Shown in pieces: positions 1 to 8,393 of a DNA stretch of 64,000 nucleotides. This stretch comes from Dehalococcoidia bacterium (lineage in GTDB: Bacteria > Chloroflexota > Dehalococcoidia > UBA2979). Below the pieces are notes generated by a model. That model saw only the letters and a program-made list of their open reading frames with translations. It was not told the DNA's origin and ran no database searches. Where the stretch lies: assembly GCA_009692685.1 (NCBI GenBank), contig SHYS01000007.1, positions 34,733 to 98,732 on the forward strand, given 5' to 3'. How positions within the stretch are numbered: the stretch's first letter is position 1; each line of letters begins with the position of its first letter. Both the position numbers and the translations under genes were made by a program.

Positions 1-102
1 GAAGCGCGTGTACCCGGCCGCCTCGGCGGCGCGAGCGAAGCCGGTGAGGTGGGCGGGGTTCGAGCCGAGCGCGTCGGCGGGGTACTGGACGGCGAGCTGC
101 AT
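1..102 (-). CDS. LLM-class (luciferase-like) oxidoreductase, N-terminal fragment
   Basis: This is the first 34 codons of a gene that runs off the left edge of the window. It begins MQLAVQYPADALG and continues through a segment ending in FARAAEAAGYTRF. This resembles the first beta strand and helix of F420- or FMN-dependent luciferase-like monooxygenases, which start with a short strand followed by an ARxAEaxGY helix. The ATG is preceded by a GAGGAG ribosome-binding site. The substrate and cofactor (F420 or FMN) cannot be judged from this fragment. Assignment to the superfamily is likely but rests on only 34 residues. Confidence 0.6.
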   Translation of the reverse strand, partial: MQLAVQYPADALGSNPAHLTGFARAAEAAGYTRF

Positions 103-453
103 GCGCGTGCGCTCCTCGATGTGACCGGCTGGCGACGCCGCAGTATCGCAGGGCGCAGACCTCACCGTGTACTTCGAGGTCAGAGGGAGTACGAGGCGTA
201 CTCGTCCGCGTTGCCCCAGTTGTAGGTGGCAGGCGGGCAACTTCAGAAGCGTCAATGCGGGATCCGGGCTGGCGACTGGAGGCGCCCGGGAGCGCCTCGT
301 GACTTGGTGGTGGGAGGTGTACCAGCGGAGGGGGCGACATCGACCCCGGGAATGGCACTCGATCGGTTCATGGATGAGGCAGCGAGGGCACGGGCGCTGC
401 TGCCGTGTTGAGGTCTGGGCCGCTCGCGCCCTAAGGTGGCTCTACACCCTCGA
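103..453. other. Intergenic region upstream of the oxidoreductase and tRNA-Gly
   Basis: No convincing gene is seen in these 351 bases. The one small structure is a perfect 7-bp inverted repeat with a 3-base spacer at 187-203 (GAGTACG, AGG, CGTACTC). It lies 85 bases upstream of the oxidoreductase start and could be an operator. Short open frames here have no recognisable product. Confidence 0.4.
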
Positions 454-529
454 GCGGGGGTAGCTCAGCTGGCAGAGCGGCTGCCTTCCAAGCAGCAGGT
501 CGCGGGTTCGAGACCCGTCCCCCGCTCCA
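454..529 (+). tRNA. tRNA-Gly (anticodon TCC)
   Basis: A full cloverleaf can be drawn. The acceptor stem GCGGGGG (454-460) pairs with CCCCCGC (519-525). The D-arm is GCTC/GAGC. The anticodon stem GCTGC/GCAGC encloses the loop CTTCCAA with anticodon TCC at 487-489. The T-arm contains GGTTCGA. The discriminator base is T and the CCA end is encoded at 527-529. It should read GGA and GGG glycine codons. Confidence 0.97.
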
Positions 530-699
530 ACACCTTAATCCCTTGCAAATGCTGGTGTTCATGGATTGCTCGCTGAGTGGTACACTGGGCATAGCGCTGC
601 AAGAGTAGATAGCTATATCCCTGATTGAACGCCATTGAGGTGAGAGCCTCCGCGACATAGCCAATCGACGCTCGCGTTGAAACGATCAGAGCCGGTGGC

Positions 700-1035
700 G
701 GCGCAGCACGGCTTCCAGATCGAAGGCCCTCCGCTAGGAGTCGTGCGCCGATCCGGGCGCACAGCGCGCCGCCAAGGTGGTGCCGCCGCTCGGTCCAGTC
801 GAGACAAGCGTACGCGGCGCGCCGGTTCCGGGCAGCGGCGTCGCCTCGACACCGCGTGCTGCCAGCATGGCCGCGAGGGACGCCGTCAGACCGATGTCGC
901 CTCGGACCTAAGCTGCGGCCTCAATGGCGCCGCGCTCGGCCAGCCGGTCGTGCAGCCAGGTGTCCAGCACGCCCGCCAGATGGCCGTAGCAGATGCGCGC
1001 ATAGCACAGCTCACCGGTAACCCTAGTGACACCGG
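700..1035 (-). pseudogene. ArsR-family transcriptional regulator remnant (C-terminal half, frameshifted)
   Basis: Two conserved pieces of the C-terminal region of ArsR-type winged-helix regulators lie on this strand in different frames. The first, near 910-1010, reads CYARICYGHLAGVLD and LAERGAI and ends at a TAG. The second, near 704-815, reads ACLDWTERRHHLGGAL followed by RLLAEGL. In intact relatives these motifs (CYxHLAG and CLDWTERRxHLxGAL) follow each other in one frame. The N-terminal DNA-binding half is absent because the acetyltransferase gene ends just upstream at 1072. At least one frameshift and a stop separate the pieces, so this is a decayed gene. Confidence 0.7.
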
Positions 1036-1071
1036 GAACTCGAACCGCGACGACTGACGACGTGCTCCTGA

Positions 1072-1959
1072 CTAGCGGTGTTCGCCGAAGCGTGCTTTCA
1101 CCCCGATGCGGCGCGCCTCCTCGCGAATCGCTGCGCGCATCTCGGGGTCCGTCGTCCGGCGCCACTCGATGCCGCGCCGGCCCGGCCTGAAGCCGGCGTC
1201 GCGTGCCGCGCGGATCGAGGCGCCCACGGTGGGATTGAGTTCGACCACGGCACGCGCCGCACCCTGCGAGGCGATCTGGTACGCCGCCGCCTCGACGAGC
1301 ACGCGACCCAGTCCTGCGCCCCACGAGTCAGGCTCGACAGCCAGCGAGAGGACCCGCGCCACGTTGCGCTCTACGCCACCGTTGACCGCGTACCCCACCA
1401 CTGCACCGTCGTGCTCTAGGACGCCGGCCCAGGCGGCCTGCTGCAGACGGATGCGCATCGCCTCCTCGCCGGCGCTCGCATCGGCGTACGCCGCGGCCTC
1501 GATGGCAATGATCGAATCGTGATCGGCCTCGGTGGCGCGACGCATACGGTAGGTCTCGGGAATCTCGGGCGCGGGCATCTCCGCATTCAACTCGCGGCGC
1601 TCCATCTCCATCCACTCGCCGTGCTGGCGAAAGTCCGCCTCGGAGAGCAACGGCTCGATCCAGATGCGGTTCATCATCTCCACGAGATCTACCCGGCTGT
1701 AGGGCCAGCCCTCGTCCTCGATGTCCTCCTCGAGAGCGTCGAACAACTCGGCGAAGTGGACGCGCCCCTCCTCCTCGCCGAGGAAGGCGAAGTGCAGGAA
1801 GAGCTGGCCGTCACGCGGCACTAGCGCCATCTCACCCTCGTCTAGGCGGACCGAGGTGACATCGTCTCGCTCGAGGATCTCGTCCCACTCCCGAGGTCGG
1901 AGCGGCGTGTTGCGCAGGCGCGGGCGGGCCGCCTCGATGGTGTCTCGTCCGAACGTCAC
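1072..1959 (-). CDS. GNAT-family N-acetyltransferase with an N-terminal extra domain
   Basis: A 295-residue protein. The C-terminal half (about 140-290) is a GNAT fold starting at YRMRRATEADHDSIIAIE. The acetyl-CoA-binding stretch is WGAGLGRVLVEAAA, a variant of the Q/RxxGxG/A loop, and it ends with an ARDAGFRPGRRGIEW strand. The first about 130 residues are acidic, contain LFLHFAFLGEEEGRVHF, and match nothing I recognise. The chosen GTG start overlaps the dapF stop (GTGA) and has a GGAAGGG site 8-9 bases upstream. It is the last gene of the pgk-apgM-tpiA-miaA-dapF run. The acceptor substrate is unknown. Confidence 0.8.
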   Translation of the reverse strand: MTFGRDTIEAARPRLRNTPLRPREWDEILERDDVTSVRLDEGEMALVPRDGQLFLHFAFLGEEEGRVHFAELFDALEEDIEDEGWPYSRVDLVEMMNRIWIEPLLSEADFRQHGEWMEMERRELNAEMPAPEIPETYRMRRATEADHDSIIAIEAAAYADASAGEEAMRIRLQQAAWAGVLEHDGAVVGYAVNGGVERNVARVLSLAVEPDSWGAGLGRVLVEAAAYQIASQGAARAVVELNPTVGASIRAARDAGFRPGRRGIEWRRTTDPEMRAAIREEARRIGVKARFGEHR

Positions 1960-2864
1960 AGTGCAGGCCCTTCCCAGCTCGCGCTGGTCCACTCCGAAGC
2001 GAAGACAAATGTGGCCGGGCCACTCAGGTACACGGGGCCAACACCGTCCCATTCGATGCGGAGCGGGCCGCCCGGAAGGAGCACTTCGACGTCACCCTCC
2101 ACGTAGCCGTGCAACGTCGAGGCGACAACTGCCGCACAAGCGCCGGTTCCGCAGGCAAGCGTCGCACCGGCCCCGCGCTCCCAGACGCGCAGGTCGAGGT
2201 GGGAGCGATCGCGCACGCGCACCACCTCGAAGTTGGTGCGATTCGCAAACAACGGATGGTGCTCGACGGCGGGACCAATGCGCTCGAGCGCATAGTCTGC
2301 CGGTGCCGCGTCGAGGAATGCGACGGCGTGCGGGTTCCCCATCGATACGAGCGTCACTTCGATGTGCTCGCCGGCGGCCTCGATCGGCAGGTCGAGCACC
2401 GGCGCGGACTGCTCGATCAGTGCGCCCACATCACTCGGGTTAAGCGCAGGGGTGCCCATGCTCACACGCACGTGCGTGACGAGACCGTCCGGTCCCGCCG
2501 TGCCCCGCGTCGCCCGCGCCTCGAGGATGCCGGCACCCGTCTCGATCGTCAGCGGAGCGTCCACCGCGTCGCGGTCGATGAGCCCGCGGTCGAGCACGTA
2601 TTTCACGAAGCAGCGGATGCCGTTGCCACACATCTCGGGCTCGGACCCGTCGGGGTTGAAGATGCGCATCTGGAAGTCGGCACGTGCCGATTCGAGGACG
2701 AGGATGAGGCCGTCGGCACCCACGCCAAAGTGGCGGTCACACAGGCGGATCGCGAGGGCGGCCCATTCGGCATCCGCGACCGCGCCAGCATTCGCCTCAG
2801 CAACGACGAAGTCGTTGCCGGTGCCGTGCATCTTCCAGAAGGGGAACTGGTCGGGGATAGGCAC
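1956..2864 (-). CDS. dapF: Diaminopimelate epimerase
   Basis: Converts LL- to meso-diaminopimelate in lysine and peptidoglycan synthesis, without cofactor. The 302-residue protein starts close to the family signature FWKMHGTGNDF. Both catalytic cysteines are present: one in MCGNGIRC (Cys79) and one in ATLACGTGACA near residue 235. The GTG start at 2864 has a GAGGGA site 5-6 bases upstream. An in-frame TTG further upstream overlaps the miaA stop but would add 26 residues that homologues lack. The gene sits between miaA and an acetyltransferase in the glycolysis operon. Confidence 0.95.
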   Translation of the reverse strand: MPIPDQFPFWKMHGTGNDFVVAEANAGAVADAEWAALAIRLCDRHFGVGADGLILVLESARADFQMRIFNPDGSEPEMCGNGIRCFVKYVLDRGLIDRDAVDAPLTIETGAGILEARATRGTAGPDGLVTHVRVSMGTPALNPSDVGALIEQSAPVLDLPIEAAGEHIEVTLVSMGNPHAVAFLDAAPADYALERIGPAVEHHPLFANRTNFEVVRVRDRSHLDLRVWERGAGATLACGTGACAAVVASTLHGYVEGDVEVLLPGGPLRIEWDGVGPVYLSGPATFVFASEWTSASWEGPAL

Positions 2865-2938
2865 GGAGTTCCCTCGGCATTCGGTGCGCCTCGGCACGTG
2901 GTGCGCCAGCTGATCGTAGCCGGGCGTGCCACGGCACC

Positions 2939-3877
2939 TCAAGCACCAGCGCTGACGTCTAAGGTCCGTTCTACCAGGGCGCCGATGGATTCGCGGTCAG
3001 CGCCAAGCACCCACTCGATGCGGGCGTCGTCGCGGCGGAACCAGGTCGCCTGCATCCTGATGAGCCGGTGGGTCTCAATCTTCGTGCGCGCGAGCGCTGT
3101 CGCAACGTTCCACTCCCCGAACACGACGCGCGCCGCCTCGGCATAGCCGATTGTCGCCAGCGCCGGCAGACCCGCACCGTAGCGTTCGATGAGAGCGCGT
3201 GTCTCTTCGACGAGCCCACCGGCATACATCGCGGCGGCCCGCGCGTCGGCACGCTGATGCAACTCCTCGCGCGTCCAGCCCACGCCAATCACTCGCCAGT
3301 CGAAGTCAGGTTGGCGATGTGCAAGTGGTGCTACAGGTGCTCCGGTGGCTTCCACGATCTCGATGGCACGGATGATGCGCCGCAGGTTCTGGGGCGCGAT
3401 CCGCCCCGCCGAGGCCGGGTCGCGTGCTTCAAGGCGGGTACGCAGTTCTTCCGGGCCACCGGGCTCCATGACCAACGCCTCGAGTTCAGCCCGCAACACC
3501 GGGTTCGCAGCGGTAGGCGGTACACGCCAGCCCTCGAGGAGCGCCCATACGTACTGGCCTGTGCCACCGACGATCAACGGCAGCCGCCCTCGGGCCCAGA
3601 TGTCCTCGAGGGCGGCCCGCGCGCTCGCGAGGAAGTCCGCGACGGTCCACGGCTCGTCTGGCTGGAGAATCCCCACCAGGTGGTGACGCACGGCGGCCAG
3701 TTCTGCCGCAGTTGGAGCAGCCGTACCGATGCGCATCTCCCGGCGTATCTGGCGCGAGTCCGCGGACACGATCTCGACTGGTAACCGCCGCGCCACCTCG
3801 ATCGCCGCGGCGGTCTTGCCGGACGCCGTCGCACCCACGATGGCTACGAGTGTTCGAGGGGTTGAGGAAGGAGTCAT
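2939..3877 (-). CDS. miaA: tRNA dimethylallyltransferase
   Basis: Transfers a dimethylallyl group to A37 of tRNAs reading UNN codons. The 312-residue protein has the P-loop GATASGKT near residue 15, SADSRQIRREM (the DSxQ substrate motif), VGGTGQYVWALLEGW, and a C-terminal TKIETHRLIRMQATWFRR segment typical of MiaA. The first ATG close to the P-loop was chosen as start. No strong ribosome-binding site precedes it, and a longer form starting near 3913 is possible. It lies 42 bases after tpiA and is probably co-transcribed with it. Confidence 0.95.
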   Translation of the reverse strand: MTPSSTPRTLVAIVGATASGKTAAAIEVARRLPVEIVSADSRQIRREMRIGTAAPTAAELAAVRHHLVGILQPDEPWTVADFLASARAALEDIWARGRLPLIVGGTGQYVWALLEGWRVPPTAANPVLRAELEALVMEPGGPEELRTRLEARDPASAGRIAPQNLRRIIRAIEIVEATGAPVAPLAHRQPDFDWRVIGVGWTREELHQRADARAAAMYAGGLVEETRALIERYGAGLPALATIGYAEAARVVFGEWNVATALARTKIETHRLIRMQATWFRRDDARIEWVLGADRESIGALVERTLDVSAGA

Positions 3878-3919
3878 CGTTTCGAGTGTAAGCGGCTGGT
3901 GCCGCGGCACCACGCCCGC

Positions 3920-4684
3920 TCAGTGGGCCTTCACAGCCGCCGTCGCCCGGCAGATCGAGGCAAACGAGTCCGCCTTGAGCGACGCCCCACCGACCAGCGC
4001 GCCATCGATGTCCGGCTGAGCGGTCAGCGTGGCGATGTTCTCGGGCGTAACGGAGCCGCCGTACTGGATGCGCAGCGCCTCCGCTGCTGATGCGCCAAAG
4101 CGTCCGGCGACCATCGAGCGCACCGCCGCGCAGGCATCCTGCGCCTCTTCGGGCGTCGCCGTGCGGCCGGTGCCGATCGCCCACACAGGTTCGTACGCCA
4201 GCACGAGGGTCGGTGGCAGGGCGTCGAATCCCTCGAGGGCACCCGTGAGCTGTCGGCGTAGCGCGTCGAGGGTGGCCCCGGCGTCTCGCTCGGCCTCCGT
4301 CTCACCCACGGCGAGCACCGGCACGAGACCGGCGTCGAGGATGGAACGGAGCTTGCGGTTCACTTCGACGTCCGTCTCCCCGAAGACGTGGCGACGCTCC
4401 GAGTGGCCGACGAGCGCGTGCGTGGCGGTACCAACCAGAAGCGCCGCGCTCTGCTCACCCGTAAACGCGCCTCGAGGTTCCCAGTGCACGTTCTGCACAC
4501 CTACACGCAGCGTTGAGTCCTCGAGCGCGTTCGCGGCGTCACCGATCCACGGGGCGGGCGGGAAGACGACAACCTCGACACCTGCGAGCCCATCGAGCTC
4601 GGCGTGCAGAGCGACCAGCAGCGCCAGCGCCTCGGCGCGCGTTGTGTGCATCTTCCAGTTGCCGCCAACGATCGTGGTCCGCAT
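3920..4684 (-). CDS. tpiA: Triosephosphate isomerase
   Basis: Interconverts dihydroxyacetone phosphate and glyceraldehyde 3-phosphate. The 254-residue TIM barrel carries all family signatures: GGNWKMH with the substrate-binding lysine near the N-terminus, the electrophilic histidine in GHSERRHVFGE, the catalytic glutamate in LAYEPVWAIGTGRTA, and the phosphate-binding IQYGGSV and LVGGASLK loops. Its ATG start is clear. It follows apgM by 37 bases in the glycolysis operon. Confidence 0.97.
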   Translation of the reverse strand: MRTTIVGGNWKMHTTRAEALALLVALHAELDGLAGVEVVVFPPAPWIGDAANALEDSTLRVGVQNVHWEPRGAFTGEQSAALLVGTATHALVGHSERRHVFGETDVEVNRKLRSILDAGLVPVLAVGETEAERDAGATLDALRRQLTGALEGFDALPPTLVLAYEPVWAIGTGRTATPEEAQDACAAVRSMVAGRFGASAAEALRIQYGGSVTPENIATLTAQPDIDGALVGGASLKADSFASICRATAAVKAH

Positions 4685-4721
4685 CTCGGGTGGACGCTCC
4701 CTTGCCTCGACAGTCCGAGGG

Positions 4722-5921
4722 CTACGCGCCGTACTTGGTTAGACGGCCGGCATGCGCGAACGCCGTGGGGAGCAGTTCCTTCGCCGGAAAGATACCAAGC
4801 CCGCCCTCGGCGCACTCGATCTCGTTGAAGCGATGCTGCGCGTCAATGCGCACCGTCGGTCCGTAGAGCAGGACCGGCACGGAATGCCACGAGTGCGACG
4901 CCAGCACCGCCGGCGTCGAGTGGTCACCAGCGATGATCAGCACGTCGGGATTCAGGTCGAGGAGTGCCGGTAGGCAAGAGTCAAAATCCTCGATGGCCTG
5001 CACCTTGCGATCGAAGTCGCCGTCCTCGCCCGCGGTGTCGGTCGCCTTGTAGTGCACGAAGAAGAAGTCGTACTCGTCCCAGTGGGCCTTCAGCGCGGCG
5101 AACTGGCGCTCGAGGTTGGCGCCCCCATTGATGGCGTCCATCCCGACCAGTCGCGCCAGGCCTCGATACATGGGGTAGATGGTGCATGCAGCGGCCCTGA
5201 GCTTCCACAGCTCGGGCAGCTGAGGCATCTCAGGCCGATGCGCCCACCCGCGGAGGGTGAGGTGGTTCGCCTCCGACCGTCCGCCGATGCGCCTGCGCGC
5301 CTCCGCGACGAACTGGTTCACAAGGTCCGCAGTGCGCTGCGCCGCCGCATTCAGCGCCTGCACCGGCGGCACCGTGACGCCCTCGCGCTGCGGGTCGGTT
5401 TCGTTGAGGTCTTCCGACAACCCCTCGCCACGCAACACGAGGACGAAACGGTGCTCGCGTACAGGCTCGACGAACACCTCGACGCCGGGGAGCTTGATGT
5501 CACGCAACTGGGCGCAGATCTCTGCGTTGATCTCGGTAGCGATGCGTCCGGCGCGGCGGTCGGTGATCAGCCCGTCGCCATCAACCGTGCAGAGGTTTGC
5601 CCGCGCGGCGAGGTCGTTCGGGCCGAGGGGAAAGTCGATGCCCGTGGCCTCGAGTACCCCTCGACCGATGTCGTAGACCAGCGGGTCGAGACCGAACAGT
5701 GCGATGTGCCCCGGCCCCGATCCCGGGGTGATGCCGGGTGCGACGGGAATCGTCAGGCCCACGGCGCCTTCGCGCGCGAGACGGTCGAGGTGGCGGATGT
5801 TCGCCGCCTCGAGTTCGGTGCGGCCTCGCGAGCCCGCGAGGCCGCCGAGGCCGTCGAGCACACAGAGCACGACCTTGGTCTGAGCTGGGATCGAGAGCCG
5901 GCGGATGAGATCAAGGTCCAT
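4722..5921 (-). CDS. apgM: 2,3-bisphosphoglycerate-independent phosphoglycerate mutase, archaeal type
   Basis: Interconverts 3- and 2-phosphoglycerate in glycolysis. This is a 399-residue alkaline-phosphatase-superfamily protein of the short ApgM class, not the roughly 510-residue GpmI class. The metal-binding motif VLDGLGG is at about 21-27 and the phosphate-accepting serine lies in TPGSGPGHIALFG (Ser68). The C-terminal metal ligands are in IIAGDHSTPAVLASHSWHSVP. It lies between pgk and tpiA with short gaps. ApgM is common in archaea and in scattered bacteria including Chloroflexota. Confidence 0.95.
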   Translation of the reverse strand: MDLDLIRRLSIPAQTKVVLCVLDGLGGLAGSRGRTELEAANIRHLDRLAREGAVGLTIPVAPGITPGSGPGHIALFGLDPLVYDIGRGVLEATGIDFPLGPNDLAARANLCTVDGDGLITDRRAGRIATEINAEICAQLRDIKLPGVEVFVEPVREHRFVLVLRGEGLSEDLNETDPQREGVTVPPVQALNAAAQRTADLVNQFVAEARRRIGGRSEANHLTLRGWAHRPEMPQLPELWKLRAAACTIYPMYRGLARLVGMDAINGGANLERQFAALKAHWDEYDFFFVHYKATDTAGEDGDFDRKVQAIEDFDSCLPALLDLNPDVLIIAGDHSTPAVLASHSWHSVPVLLYGPTVRIDAQHRFNEIECAEGGLGIFPAKELLPTAFAHAGRLTKYGA

Positions 5922-5982
5922 AGCTCGATGCTAGCGTGCCGACGTGACTCGCGCCCCCTGCACCTACGCACGCCGAAGCCTG

Positions 5983-7167
5983 TCAGGCGTCGAGGAGTGC
6001 CGCCACGCCGGGGAGCGTCTTGCCCTCGAGCATCGCCAGCGACGCACCGCCGCCGGTCGAGATGTGCGTGAGCCGTTCACCCACTCCCGCCTGCGCAATT
6101 ACCGCCGCCGTCTCACCACCGCCCACCACGGTCGTTGCGTGGAGGAGCGCGAACACGCGCGCCAGCGCCAGCGATCCGAGCGCGAACTGACTCTGCTCAA
6201 AGAGCCCCATCGGCCCGTTCCAGACCGCAGTCTTGACCGGACGGAGCGCCTCGGCGAATGCCTCGACGGTCGCCGGACCGATGTCGAGGATGCGCCAACC
6301 TGATGGCACGCGGTGGACCGGTACGGTCACGATCTGCCAGCCCTGGGCCGCACCGAACGCGCAGACCACGTCCACGGGCAGAATGAACTTGAGGTCGTGG
6401 CGTTCGGCGACCCGACGAAGGATGTCCCGCGCCACATCGAGGCGATCCGCCTCCACGAGCGAGTCCTCGACGGCCACGCCCTGCGCCATGAGAAACGTGT
6501 TTGCCATCGCCCCGCCGATGCAGATCACGTCTGCCTTGTCGAGGAGGTGCTCGAGGATCATGAGCTTGTCGCTCATCTTCGCGCCTCCGAGGACGAGGCC
6601 CAGCGGACGCTCAGGTGCATCCGCCACGCCCCCGAGATAGTTCACCTCGCGCTCCATCAGCAGTCCCGCCACCGCCGGCAGGTGCTTCGGCACCCCGACG
6701 ATCGAGGCGTGTGCGCGGTGCGCCGTCCCGAACGCGTCATCGACGTAGATGTCTGCCAGCCTCGCCAGGTGTTCTGCAAACGTGGCGTCGTTCGCCTCTT
6801 CCTCGGCGTGGAACCTCACGTTTTCGAGGAGCAAGACCTCGCCCGGCTTGAGCGCCTCGACGGCGGCCTCCGCCTCGGGGCCCACGCACTCGTTCGCACA
6901 ACCGACGGGCACGCCAAGCAGCCTCGACAGGTGCGCCGCTACGGGTGCGTTGCTGAACTCGGGCTCCGGCGCGCCTCGCGGACGGCCGCGGTGCGACAGG
7001 ATAGCCACGCGGACCCCGGCGGCTCGCAGCGCCTCGATCGTGGGCAGCGACTCGCGCAGGCGATAGTCGTCACGAACACCGGACTCGTCGACCTGGACGT
7101 TGTAGTCCACGCGCAGCAATACTCGCTTGCCACGCACATCGATGTCACGAATGGTCTTTTTGCGCAC
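5983..7167 (-). CDS. pgk: Phosphoglycerate kinase
   Basis: Catalyses the ATP-producing step between 1,3-bisphosphoglycerate and 3-phosphoglycerate. The 394-residue protein begins with the N-domain signature KRVLLRVDYNVQ and ILSHRGRPRG. The nucleotide domain has VLGGAKMSDK, WNGPMGLFE, VVGGGETAAV and HISTGGGASLAMLEG. The GTG start at 7167 has a GGGAGG site six bases upstream and places the conserved RVDxN motif about 20 residues in, as expected. It is the first gene of the minus-strand glycolysis operon. Its promoter must lie in 7168-7264 or upstream. Confidence 0.96.
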   Translation of the reverse strand: MRKKTIRDIDVRGKRVLLRVDYNVQVDESGVRDDYRLRESLPTIEALRAAGVRVAILSHRGRPRGAPEPEFSNAPVAAHLSRLLGVPVGCANECVGPEAEAAVEALKPGEVLLLENVRFHAEEEANDATFAEHLARLADIYVDDAFGTAHRAHASIVGVPKHLPAVAGLLMEREVNYLGGVADAPERPLGLVLGGAKMSDKLMILEHLLDKADVICIGGAMANTFLMAQGVAVEDSLVEADRLDVARDILRRVAERHDLKFILPVDVVCAFGAAQGWQIVTVPVHRVPSGWRILDIGPATVEAFAEALRPVKTAVWNGPMGLFEQSQFALGSLALARVFALLHATTVVGGGETAAVIAQAGVGERLTHISTGGGASLAMLEGKTLPGVAALLDA

Positions 7168-7264
7168 GCGCGCCTCCCAGGCGTCTCGATGCGGGGCGGT
7201 TCGATCGGGCACATCGATGCTATCCGCGGGGCCGTGAAAAGAGAAGACGAGCCCTTGCCGCGTG

Positions 7265-8336
7265 TCAGCGGCACTCACCATGACCGTTATCGAGGTAGTT
7301 CGTGCTGGCCGTCGCTAGAAAGGCCCAGTCGTAGCCATCCGGGCGCAGGGTGAGGCGCAAGACACGGTACGCGGCCACCACAAACTGGCGCATGCCGCCC
7401 GCATCGAAGGCACCAAGGAGCGCGTAGCGCTGGTAGTTGTGGTCGTGACCGGAGAGCACCACCACAGCACCCGCCGACGTGAGCGTGCTCCAGAACGGCG
7501 CCAGCTCCTCGCAGTCCGTGTACTCGCCGGCGGTGAAACGAGGACGGTTCCAGTACGCCAGCACGCACCGCTGCGTGGTGCTCGCAATGTCCGCGCGCAG
7601 CCACTGGAACTGCCGACCGCCCTCCCGAATGTCTCGCTCCGAGTGCAACGCGATAAGGTGCCACGCCCCGAAGTTGAACGAGTAATACCCCGAGCCGGGC
7701 GTGCCGGCGTGGCTCCCGAAGTAGTCGAAGTAGCCTCGCGCATCAGCGGTCATGTACTCGTGGTTGCCGGGGACAGGACGCACGCGATCTGTGATCTCCC
7801 CAGGCCGGGTCGTAGCAGCGTTCGAAGTCGCCCGCCGTGCCATCGGGATACGCGAGGTCACCGAGTGCGAGGACCGTTACGTCCGGATTGGCCCGCACCA
7901 GCGCGACGGTCTCTTCGTCGGCCGGCGTCAGGCAGTCCCCGATGTCACCCGTCGCCAGCACGACGACCGTCGGCGGGATCGGCGTCGGAGCGGGCGGCGC
8001 CGAAAGGGCCGGAGCCGGGGTCGAGGACGTATCGGCCAGAGTCGCGGGCGCGGCCTCCACGGCGAGAGCATGTGCAGGTGAAGGCGTCGGGGTTGGAGAG
8101 TTCGCGGCCGGTGTCGCTTCATGTGTCGGTCGCCCCGCCGGCGCAGACTCCTGCGCCGGCGGGGCGGTGCTCGGAAATGGTCCCGCCTCAACATCCGGCC
8201 GTGGTGGCGGCGTCGGCACGGGCGCCAACGCCTCCGCGTCCGATCACGCGCAGGCCAGAATTGTGCCCACGACGGCGCCGAGCGCCCCGAACTGCGCGGC
8301 GCGGCCGATCAACCGCATGCGTTTCCACGTCTTCAC
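7265..8336 (-). pseudogene. Lipoprotein-type metallophosphoesterase, disrupted by an in-frame TGA and a frameshift
   Basis: The reading frame starts with a lipoprotein-like signal ([19 protein letters not shown], then ILACA). It is cut at once by TGA at 8246-8244 and continues in the same frame through a proline-rich linker into a calcineurin-like phosphoesterase (VVVLATGDIGDC, LALGDLAYPDGT, CYDPAWGD). Near 7790 the frame changes. Removing one base there would join GDH to DRVRPVPGNHEYM, after which LSGHDHNYQRY and the C-terminus follow. The metal-binding motifs GD, GNHE and GHDH are all preserved. It looks like a recently damaged secreted phosphatase, or an intact gene with sequence errors. 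Confidence 0.8.
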
Positions 8337-8393
8337 CAAGTGATGATAGCCCGGAGGCTTGGGCTGCGAGCGTCGTGTTACGATTCGTCCTCG

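Noticed and set aside
226..411. 61-codon frame upstream of tRNA-Gly
   Set aside because: No ribosome-binding site, no family similarity, and comparable frames arise by chance at this GC content.
2109..3146. 345-codon plus-strand frame over dapF and miaA
   Set aside because: A codon-bias shadow of two certain genes on the other strand.
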